Below are positions 1 through 5,472 of a stretch of DNA of 8,619 nucleotides, piece after piece. Source of the DNA: Candidatus Omnitrophota bacterium (lineage in GTDB: Bacteria; Omnitrophota; Gorgyraeia; Duberdicusellales; 4484-171); contig JALOBR010000017.1 in assembly GCA_023228195.1 (NCBI GenBank), forward strand, positions 1 through 8,619. Direction: 5' to 3'. The translations under genes were made by a program, and so were the position numbers. The notes below the pieces were generated by a model. The model did no database searches and was not told where the DNA came from. It saw nothing but the letters and a program-made list of their open reading frames with translations. Numbering within the stretch: position 1 is the stretch's first letter; each line of letters starts with the position of its first letter.

Positions 1-20
1 TTAAATTATTTTTTTAAACC

Positions 21-551
21 TTATTTGATCTCGCCGTTTTTTATCGCCGCTATCATATCCTGAAGAAATTCCCTTTCGGCGCTTGCCAATTTAAAATGAT
101 GCTTAAGAAGTAACGTTAAATTCTTAGGTGTATCCTTGTGCTCTTTTTCTTTCTCAAAAAGCCATCGCTTAACTTTTTCCAAAAACCAAAGCCGCAGCCT
201 TAAGAGCGGCAGAATCTTTTTCTTATCAAGAAACGGCAAGAAATATAAAGCCACGTCTAATTCAACGAACGGCTGACGCTGCGAAAGAAATATTTGCCTG
301 CAAAGCTCGAAGAATTCTTTTTCTCCGCGAGGCGTTATGTGATAAGTATATTTATTAAGGTTGTTCTCTCCCTTAATTTCCTTTTTTTTTACAAGGCCCT
401 GTTCCTCCATTTTGCTAAGAGGATAATATATTGACTGCATTTCAAATTCAGAAAAAATACCCATTTCTTTCTGAATTATTTTTTTTACCTGATAACCGTG
501 CTTCGGTCCTTCTTTTAAAATACCTAGTATTACAAGTCTTTGTATGCGCAT
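21..551 (-). CDS. PadR-family transcriptional regulator
   Basis: This is a 176-residue DNA-binding regulator with a PadR-type winged helix at the N-terminus. The stretch LVILGILKEGPKHGYQV (about residues 6-22) followed by a helix, the segment SIYYPLSKMEEQGLV and the wing ending in YHITPRGEKEF are the family hallmarks. The C-terminal half (about 95-176) is helical and charged, as in the long PadR subfamily with the Vir_act_alpha_C-type dimerisation domain. PadR proteins are usually repressors that respond to phenolics, drugs or envelope stress; the ligand cannot be told here. The frame stays open upstream to 614, but those 21 extra codons are translated from a degenerate intergenic repeat and read as low-complexity VIGYWNLFGY-type sequence, so the ATG at 551 is chosen. 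No clear Shine-Dalgarno site precedes it. No target operon or transporter is visible next to it. Confidence 0.88.
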   Translation of the reverse strand: MRIQRLVILGILKEGPKHGYQVKKIIQKEMGIFSEFEMQSIYYPLSKMEEQGLVKKKEIKGENNLNKYTYHITPRGEKEFFELCRQIFLSQRQPFVELDVALYFLPFLDKKKILPLLRLRLWFLEKVKRWLFEKEKEHKDTPKNLTLLLKHHFKLASAEREFLQDMIAAIKNGEIK

Positions 552-560
552 GCTTTTTAA

Positions 561-748
561 ATTACCAATAACCAAGACACAATAACCAAATAAATTCCAA
601 TACCCAATGACCAATCACCAACCGATTCTATTGACTTTTGTTTGACGATTGGAATTTGGTTATTGATCATTATTTGGTTAGGCCCTTCCTTAAAAGGATA
701 GGAAGGCCTATCCTTTAGGATTATTGGAAATTGGGACTTGGTTATTCA
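561..748. repeat. Degenerate TTGGTTATTGG-type dispersed repeat, in inverted arrangement
   Basis: Positions 561-623 are built of loose units of the type ACCAATAACC / CCAATACCC / CCAATCACC. Positions 646-680 and 721-746 carry the opposite orientation (ATTGGAATTTGGTTATTG, ATTATTGG, CTTGGTTATT). One pair of arms is a perfect 10-bp inverted repeat, 592-601 against 648-657. Translated, such units give the VIGYW-like peptides familiar as spurious extensions in uncultured-bacterial genomes. The block fills the gap between accA and the PadR gene and appears non-coding. It may be a decayed simple-sequence or palindromic element; its function is unknown. Confidence 0.6.
681..717 (-). terminator. Strong hairpin after accA, possible terminator
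   Basis: Positions 693-702 (AAAGGATAGG) and 707-716 (CCTATCCTTT) form a perfect 10-bp stem with a 4-nt loop. An alternative, mutually exclusive pairing is possible between 681-690 (GGCCCTTCCT, one bulged C) and 700-708 (AGGAAGGCC). On the minus strand the stem lies 37-61 nt beyond the accA stop codon and ends in a short T-run, so it could act as an intrinsic terminator. The T-tract is short and the stem is symmetric, so it could also serve the plus strand or be part of the surrounding repeat. Confidence 0.4.
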
Positions 749-753
749 AAAAA

Positions 754-1707
754 TTATTCTTTAAAAACTCCCATTTTCCTAAATTTATCGTATCTTGATT
801 TAACAAGCGCGTCTATGTCTACAGACGACAATTCTTTAAGATTTCTTAAAATCGACTCTTTTAGGTTCTTGGCCGTTATTTCAGAATTTCTGTGGGCGCC
901 GCCTTCGGGTTCCTGGACAATTTCATCTATTATTCCTAAACTTAATAAGTCCGGAGCTGTTAACTTTAAAACTTTTGCTGCCTCTTTTTTCTGGGCTGCA
1001 TCTTTCCACAAAATAGCAGCGCAGCCTTCCGGAGAAATAACTGAATAATAGGCATATTCCATAATTAAAACTTTATCCCCCACCCCGACTCCTAAGGCGC
1101 CGCCGGAGCCGCCTTCACCTATTACTACAATAACGATCGGGGACCTTATGGAAAACATATCCCGGATATTTTCTGCAATCGCCAAGGCTTGTCCGCGTTC
1201 TTCAGCCCCCACCCCGGGATACGCGCCTGGCGTATCAATAAGGCAAACTATAGGAAGCCCAAACCTTTCCCCAAGGCGCATAAGCCTTATTGCCTTACGA
1301 TACCCTTCAGGATTTGCGCAACCAAAACTTCTTACAATGTTTTCTTTCGTATCTTTTCCTTTCTGATGACCGATAACAACAATTTTCTTGTCATCTAATG
1401 TCGCGAGTCCAGCGATAATAGCTCTGTCTTCTCCAAAAAGCCTGTCACCACACAAAAGCACAAAATCCTTCATTGCAAGATTAATATAATCCAGGGTAGT
1501 TGGCCTTTTTGGATGACGGGCAATTTGTATTTTCTGCCAGGGAGACAGGTTAGAATAGATTCCTTTTTTGAGACTTTTTAATTTTTTCTCCAGATTATTT
1601 ATCTCCGTAGATAAATCAACCCCTTTTTCTTTAGAAAACTTCCTTAGCTCTTCAATCTTTTTTTCCAACTCAATAATCGGCTTTTCAAAATCCCAATTTT
1701 CTATCAT
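754..1707 (-). CDS. accA: Acetyl-CoA carboxylase carboxyltransferase subunit alpha
   Basis: This is a 317-residue protein of the usual AccA length. With AccD it forms the cytoplasmic carboxyltransferase that moves CO2 from carboxybiotin on AccB to acetyl-CoA, making malonyl-CoA for fatty acid synthesis. The N-terminal coiled-coil segment (about 1-50) is followed by the crotonase-like carboxyltransferase core. The family signatures are DTPGAYPGVGAEERGQ (158-173), GEGGSGGALG (197-206, oxyanion-hole glycines) and SPEGCAAILWKD (225-236). The start at 1707 is supported by GAGGG about nine bases upstream. The gene lies 65 bp after an L,D-transpeptidase gene, separated by a repeat. accD, accB and accC are not in the window, so the carboxylase genes are dispersed or further away. 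Nothing looks truncated. Confidence 0.97.
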   Translation of the reverse strand: MIENWDFEKPIIELEKKIEELRKFSKEKGVDLSTEINNLEKKLKSLKKGIYSNLSPWQKIQIARHPKRPTTLDYINLAMKDFVLLCGDRLFGEDRAIIAGLATLDDKKIVVIGHQKGKDTKENIVRSFGCANPEGYRKAIRLMRLGERFGLPIVCLIDTPGAYPGVGAEERGQALAIAENIRDMFSIRSPIVIVVIGEGGSGGALGVGVGDKVLIMEYAYYSVISPEGCAAILWKDAAQKKEAAKVLKLTAPDLLSLGIIDEIVQEPEGGAHRNSEITAKNLKESILRNLKELSSVDIDALVKSRYDKFRKMGVFKE

Positions 1708-1715
1708 ATCTGATA

Positions 1716-1771
1716 ACCCTCAGCAGTCAGCTATCGGCTGCCAGCTACTGAAAGCTGACGCCTCAAAGCTT
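1716..1771. repeat. Degenerate AGCTGATAGCTGA-type repeat between L,D-transpeptidase and accA
   Basis: The gap holds repeated AGCTG / CAGCTA / GCTGAC units. Inside it, 1725-1733 (CAGTCAGCT) can pair with 1743-1750 (AGCTACTG) with one bulge. In one plus-strand frame it reads QQSAIGCQLLKADA, the kind of peptide produced by dispersed CAGCTATCAGC-like repeats in many uncultured bacterial genomes. It is distinct in sequence from the repeat at 561-748. Its left edge adjoins or includes the GAGGG that serves as the accA ribosome-binding site. Its function is unknown. Confidence 0.5.
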
Positions 1772-1772
1772 T

Positions 1773-2573
1773 TTAGTCTATAATAGTTACTTCGGTTCCC
1801 ACGGGAACTATGTCGTACAATTCTTCTACCTCTTCGTTGCGCATTCTAATACAACCAAGAGTAACTTGTTTACCAAGATCTTCCGGTGCGGTTGTACCGT
1901 GTATTCCATAGCCTTTTGCTTCAATGCCCAGCCAACGGGTTCCTAAAATATTCTCTGGACTGTTAGGCGGCACAACTGCTCCTGCCCTAAACCATGTAGG
2001 ATTGGGCTGTTTATTGATAATCTTAAAAACACCTACCGGAGTTGAGTTATTTTTGCCTGTAGAGACTACATAAGTTTTTATTATCTCATCGCCGACCTTG
2101 AGGAAAAGAAGATTTTGCGATTTATCAGCCACTATTGAAAACTTACAAGTAGTAATTTTTAATTCCTGTTCCGGCCTTATTACATCTGAGCTTAAATTAT
2201 TGGTTCTTTTGATAAGCTCTATTGTGGTATTATTTTCTTTGGCAATTTTTGCTAAACTGTCATTGGGCCTAACAATGTATTTCTTTGCGCATTTATCGAT
2301 TACGGGGGAAAATATAATTTTTATATTGATATCCTCAATCTTTCTTTGTATCTCTTTAAGTCTTGTAGTATCATCTGTTTTTTCCTGGGCCTGCTCATAA
2401 AGTTTTTTTGCCAAGAGCAAGTCTCCGTTAAGAAATGCCATATCTGCTTCTTTTAGGTAGGTTTTCTGAAAATTCGATTGCGGGTTTTTGGATTTACCTA
2501 CCAAAGTAAATAACGCAACTAAAACAACTACAATCGTTATCCCTGCTATGACTACTATAAATTGTCTTTTCAT
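1773..2573 (-). CDS. Membrane-anchored LysM / L,D-transpeptidase (YkuD family)
   Basis: This 266-residue envelope enzyme is predicted to make 3-3 cross-links in peptidoglycan or attach proteins to it. Residues 1-27 are a single N-terminal membrane anchor (or uncleaved signal) with a hydrophobic core of about 20 residues. Residues 38-68 look like one TPR-like helical hairpin (AFLNGDLLLAKKLYEQAQ). Residues 98-140 are a LysM peptidoglycan-binding domain (YIVRPNDSLAKIAKENN). Residues 145-266 are the YkuD catalytic domain, with His225 in GIHGT and nucleophile Cys241 in TLGCIRM; Arg243 is also present. The start is fixed by a perfect AGGAGG at 2581-2586, seven bases from the ATG. The gene follows a divergent PAP2 gene by 49 bp and is followed by accA. 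A purely structural or carboxypeptidase role is possible, but the catalytic motif is intact. Confidence 0.95.
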   Translation of the reverse strand: MKRQFIVVIAGITIVVVLVALFTLVGKSKNPQSNFQKTYLKEADMAFLNGDLLLAKKLYEQAQEKTDDTTRLKEIQRKIEDINIKIIFSPVIDKCAKKYIVRPNDSLAKIAKENNTTIELIKRTNNLSSDVIRPEQELKITTCKFSIVADKSQNLLFLKVGDEIIKTYVVSTGKNNSTPVGVFKIINKQPNPTWFRAGAVVPPNSPENILGTRWLGIEAKGYGIHGTTAPEDLGKQVTLGCIRMRNEEVEELYDIVPVGTEVTIID

Positions 2574-2612
2574 CTTGTATCCTCCTTAAATTCCTATCTA
2601 TACAAGTTGTAT
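2574..2612 (-). promoter_or_regulatory. Ribosome-binding site flanked by ATACAA dyads
   Basis: On the minus strand the L,D-transpeptidase leader contains a perfect dyad ATACAACTTGTAT (2600-2612), then the AGGAGG site (2581-2586), then ATACAAG touching the ATG (2574-2580). CTTGTAT (2600-2606) and ATACAAG (2574-2580) form a 7-bp inverted repeat whose 19-nt loop holds the Shine-Dalgarno. The arrangement could be an operator or a weak translational hairpin. It is seen in the sequence; the function is inferred. Confidence 0.35.
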
Positions 2613-2622
2613 TCAGTGTCTT

Positions 2623-3072
2623 CTATTTGTAGAATAATAAAGTTATGAGAATACCTATGAGTGCACCTGCAAAAACTTCTGTGGGGGTGTGTCCTGCTAG
2701 TTCCTTTAGACGGTCATCCCGAATCTTACGTTTGCTTTGTAAATCATCCATAATTCTGTTAAGAATGCGCGCCTGCACGCCTATAGATCGCCGCCATGTC
2801 TGAGCATCAAACATTGTCATCAACGCAAAGAAACAGCTCATGGCGAAAAGAGGCGAAGAAAACCCTACTTCTTTGCCTAAAGAGGAGGCCAAACCCACAA
2901 CTGCTGCGCTATGCGCCGACGGCATGCCTCCGGTACGTAAAATCCAGTTAAAGTTGAATTTCTTCTCGGTAACAAGCCCTATAATGACTTTTAAGCCCTG
3001 GGCTGTCACCCAACTTAAATTTGTAATCCAGAAAACCTGATTAGACCATATCCCCTGCAAAGCGCTTTCCAT
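2623..3072 (-). CDS. Divergent PAP2 family membrane protein (DUF212, YuiD-like)
   Basis: This is a 149-residue integral membrane protein of normal length for the divergent PAP2 family. It keeps the conserved RTGGMPSAHSA block (46-56, His54), FALMTMFDAQTWRRSIGVQA (82-101), RILNRIMDD, and the C-terminal LKELAGHTPTEVFAGALIG (122-140, His128). Three to four hydrophobic segments surround these motifs (about 20-35, 54-66, 72-90, 131-147). The fold is related to PAP2 acid phosphatases, and a role in dephosphorylating a lipid pyrophosphate or phosphatidate is plausible, but most members have no proven substrate. A stop codon lies two codons upstream, so 3072 is the earliest ATG. There is no Shine-Dalgarno, but a perfect -10 box sits eight bases upstream, suggesting a leaderless message. 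The L,D-transpeptidase gene follows 49 bp later. Confidence 0.93.
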   Translation of the reverse strand: MESALQGIWSNQVFWITNLSWVTAQGLKVIIGLVTEKKFNFNWILRTGGMPSAHSAAVVGLASSLGKEVGFSSPLFAMSCFFALMTMFDAQTWRRSIGVQARILNRIMDDLQSKRKIRDDRLKELAGHTPTEVFAGALIGILITLLFYK

Positions 3073-3080
3073 AGCTTATT

Positions 3081-3109
3081 ATTATAAAGATAAAAGGGTA
3101 TTTGGGCAA
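3081..3109 (-). promoter_or_regulatory. Sigma70-type promoter, probably leaderless, for the divergent PAP2 gene
   Basis: The minus strand reads TTGCCC (3104-3109), a 17-bp spacer, then TATAAT (3081-3086). The -10 box matches consensus at all six positions and the -35 box at four of six. The end of the -10 is only eight bases from the ATG at 3072, so initiation about seven bases downstream would fall within two bases of the start codon. The lack of any Shine-Dalgarno before this gene agrees with that. Confidence 0.6.
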
Positions 3110-3174
3110 CTAAATATTTAGGGGTGGGTTGAAAAGGGTTTGATTTCTCTATAAAAACATTAACGCTTTACACA

Positions 3175-3612
3175 TTAATACATAATTATGCCCTGTTCGT
3201 TAAGCTCACTTGTTTGTTCGGCCGACGGGCGCTTACCGACTTTTGTCACGCCCGCTACAGGCTTTTTGGCGGCAGTACCCTCGGTACTTTTCGCACTGGA
3301 TGAAACAGCCGAACTCGATGAGGCAGAAGTTTTTTTGGGACGAATAGTGGCAGTATTTATCTTTTTAGTTTCTAAAGAAACTGTTTCTTCCTTCGGTTTA
3401 GATTTTTTAATAATTGTAATACCCGGTTTGCCCTCGGAAGAAAGAATGGGCTGCGAACGCTGTACTGACAAGCCTTGCTGTTCGCCGGAAAGTTCCCGCG
3501 GAATCTTCTCTTCTAAAACAAGCTGCCCGGTATTATTATCTTTTTTATTGATAAAAATCAAAAGAGCTATCGTGGCAAGAACAAAAACTATATACATAAT
3601 CTTTTGCTTCAT
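3175..3612 (-). CDS. Membrane-anchored low-complexity protein, last gene of the minor pilin operon
   Basis: I do not recognise this 145-residue protein. Residues 5-22 are one hydrophobic segment (IMYIVFVLATIALLIFIN) after a short basic start, so it should be anchored in the inner membrane with the rest outside the cytoplasm. The remainder is predicted disordered: basic patches (IIKKSKPK near 67-74, ATIRPKKT near 88-95), a serine-rich run (96-109) and a KKPVAGVTKVGKRPS segment. It ends GIIMY. The start is three bases after the stop of the PilX-like gene, with GGGAGG inside that gene's last codons, so the two are translationally coupled. In many proteobacterial minor pilin operons a PilY1-type adhesin follows pilX; this protein has none of its features. 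A linker or pilus-associated periplasmic role is only a guess. The opposite strand is open across the same stretch, which I take as a shadow. Confidence 0.7.
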   Translation of the reverse strand: MKQKIMYIVFVLATIALLIFINKKDNNTGQLVLEEKIPRELSGEQQGLSVQRSQPILSSEGKPGITIIKKSKPKEETVSLETKKINTATIRPKKTSASSSSAVSSSAKSTEGTAAKKPVAGVTKVGKRPSAEQTSELNEQGIIMY

Positions 3613-3615
3613 ATT

Positions 3616-4920
3616 TTAGTTTTCCTCCCAAGATAATGTAATATAATCACCGGTAGTCGGCATAAAAGGCGGAGGGGAACTAAGCAGTCGTGAGTCGTAC
3701 GAGTAATTTTTTGCATATCCGCTTACTTTTGTTCCAGTTGTACCATTGAATGTGCCAACCGGGCCTCTTTCATCCTGGATAATTCCTCCATAAACCGTTA
3801 AGGTTCCTTTTGCGGGGCCAACCCACCAGTTTTCCATCATAAAAGAAGTATTGAGTGCCATAGCGCACGCATCTATCTCAAGATCATAGGGCGCTGCATC
3901 ATCTATTACTACGTCGCTTTCCGCTATAATACCCAAAGTATCGTCTGAAGTCGGAATTGTTCGCGGGTCATCAGCATAAACTATGCTGTCTGGAATAATA
4001 ACATCATAGTTTGCGCCTACGGTTAAATTTCCGTTTAATGTCCCGGATATAGTTAAATTACCGGCATTTACAAATAATGCTCCGTTAGCCGGCAAAGCCA
4101 TATTTTTGTTATTCCATTTATTCCTGGAATTTGTCACATTCATTGTACCGTTACTGTTTAAAACTACCGTGGTGTTGCCGCGTAAATAAATGCCGCCATT
4201 AGCGGCTGCTGAACGCAGGCTAAGCGCCTGACTCGGCATATCAATGCTTTCTGCTCCAAAATCTACACCTTGCTGGAAATCAGGGTTATCATAAGGCGAG
4301 TTAGTCAGCTCGCTTGAATTAATATTATTTCCGTTATTAAAATAACGCAAATAATCATCTACCGAGCGCACCTCGCTTTCAAATACGGGGTCACCGGCAA
4401 TATTGAAATGGCCGTTAGTATGCGTGGGCCCGTTTAAATTGTCCTCTGTCCAGAACCATACATTTGAGCCGTTAAAAACCTCCCTATCAGTGAACCAAAG
4501 ATACCGCGCATAATTGTCTACCTGCACATAATTCGTTAAAATCCTGCTTACATTATTTAAAGTTCCAGTAGAAGTTACTTTGTATCTACGAATAGTGGCT
4601 GAACCGCCAACAGCGCCTAAGTCGGTAATTGCAACGGTATAAAAACCGCCCCCTAGGTTTTGAGACGCGCCCCAGGGATCAGTGCTGTTGCCTATCGGAG
4701 GTGCCGGTTGTGATCTCAGCCACACAATAGCGTGATCAAGCCCGGCCTCGGCAAGATTAAATGAGCCGGCTTGTCTTTTAGATACTTCCACTATAAGGCT
4801 CTGGTTTATGCCTGCGCTGATAAATGCAGCGGCATAAATAAGCAAAGCCACGATTACGACCAAAGTAAGTATAATTGCTGAACCTTTTTTAACTTTAGGC
4901 TTTTTTGACATCCAACTCAT
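3616..4920 (-). CDS. PilX/GspK-like minor pilin with DUF4900-type extracellular domain
   Basis: This is a 434-residue surface or pilus-tip protein. Residues 10-64 match the PilX N-terminal pattern: basic leader KKPKVKKG, hydrophobic helix SAIILTLVVIVALLIYAAAF, then SFNLAEAGLDHA, as in AF-AEAGL of the family. Cleavage after Gly13 would leave Leu, not Glu, at mature position 5; absence of Glu5 is typical of the GspK/PilX tip class. From about 137 on, the DUF4900-type region has GPTHTNGHFNIAGDPVF (164-180), repeats of short beta strands suggestive of a beta-solenoid (about 245-345), and the end block GIIQDERGPVGTF plus YDSRLLSSPPPFMP (378-421). GAGGAA lies eight bases before the ATG at 4920, within the last codons of the preceding gene (gap 2 bp). 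The protein is larger than typical PilX, nearer GspK or tip-adhesin size. Confidence 0.88.
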   Translation of the reverse strand: MSWMSKKPKVKKGSAIILTLVVIVALLIYAAAFISAGINQSLIVEVSKRQAGSFNLAEAGLDHAIVWLRSQPAPPIGNSTDPWGASQNLGGGFYTVAITDLGAVGGSATIRRYKVTSTGTLNNVSRILTNYVQVDNYARYLWFTDREVFNGSNVWFWTEDNLNGPTHTNGHFNIAGDPVFESEVRSVDDYLRYFNNGNNINSSELTNSPYDNPDFQQGVDFGAESIDMPSQALSLRSAAANGGIYLRGNTTVVLNSNGTMNVTNSRNKWNNKNMALPANGALFVNAGNLTISGTLNGNLTVGANYDVIIPDSIVYADDPRTIPTSDDTLGIIAESDVVIDDAAPYDLEIDACAMALNTSFMMENWWVGPAKGTLTVYGGIIQDERGPVGTFNGTTGTKVSGYAKNYSYDSRLLSSPPPFMPTTGDYITLSWEEN

Positions 4921-4922
4921 AT

Positions 4923-5468
4923 TTAATTCCTCATTTTAATTATAATCTGCCCAACATCATTATAAACCCTGCCTTTGGCATTTTGTGCTGTGGCGCCAAT
5001 ATCTACCTGTAGAACGTTAACTGGCGAAATCGGCCTTGTAAATAGCAAAGAATTGATATGGCGCGCAAGTACTGACACATCGCCGGCGCTTGTTGTTTTT
5101 ATTATTTCATTGTTCCCGTTTAAACTATAAGTAATAGTCCAAGGGGCAGCTGCGTCCGCATCACTGGACCATTCTATAGCTGCCTGCGTATCTAAAATTG
5201 TACCGTCAGCGTCGTTATCTTGCGGTATAGAAAAAGTAATGGTATTACTGGAAGTACCGCTTGCTAAATTTGTTTGCGCTGCTGTTGTTGATTTTAACTC
5301 CCTTTCCATAGGAATAATTGCTTTTATTATCTCACGGCGAAGATTGGTTTCAATGTCACCGGCAAACCAGGAACTGATACCAGCATCCATTACAACAAAC
5401 GCCGTGCCTACCAATATAAAAAAAATGCATGCGGCCACGAGGACTTCAACAAGAGTAAAAGCTTTCAT
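4923..5468 (-). CDS. PilW/GspJ-like minor pseudopilin
   Basis: This 181-residue protein has a short class III leader, MKA, followed by FTLVEVLVAACIFFILVGTAF. Glu8 is the conserved Glu5 of the mature pilin, and the hydrophobic helix ends near residue 26. The residue before the cleavage point is Ala rather than the usual Gly. MDAGISSWFAGDIETNLRREI and IPMERELKS after the helix are the pattern seen in GspJ/PilW proteins. The globular C-terminal part is rich in strands and contains QDNDADGTILD (83-93), an acidic turn of the calcium-loop type. It would pair with the PilV/GspI-like protein, encoded 4 bp upstream, in the tip complex that primes pilus assembly. The Shine-Dalgarno is weak (AGATAA), so translation may depend on coupling to the upstream gene. 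The assignment to GspJ rather than GspH rests on length, gene order and the EREL segment. Confidence 0.9.
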   Translation of the reverse strand: MKAFTLVEVLVAACIFFILVGTAFVVMDAGISSWFAGDIETNLRREIIKAIIPMERELKSTTAAQTNLASGTSSNTITFSIPQDNDADGTILDTQAAIEWSSDADAAAPWTITYSLNGNNEIIKTTSAGDVSVLARHINSLLFTRPISPVNVLQVDIGATAQNAKGRVYNDVGQIIIKMRN

Positions 5469-5472
5469 AATT

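Noticed and set aside
552..614. N-terminal extension of the PadR frame to an ATG at 614
   Set aside because: The added residues come from the degenerate intergenic repeat and do not resemble a PadR N-terminus; family homology begins at the ATG at 551.
731..1048. Plus-strand ORF over the 3' part of accA
   Set aside because: accA is unmistakable on the other strand, and the plus-strand frame is its shadow.
3140..3178. Terminator after the pilin operon (ATTAA...TTAAT followed by T-run)
   Set aside because: The stem is only five A/T pairs with an 11-nt loop, too weak to list as a terminator.
3188..3619. 143-codon plus-strand ORF opposite the last gene of the pilin operon
   Set aside because: It lies wholly antisense to a gene that is coupled to the PilX-like gene and has a sensible membrane helix; the plus-strand product has no recognisable pattern and no ribosome-binding site that I can see.
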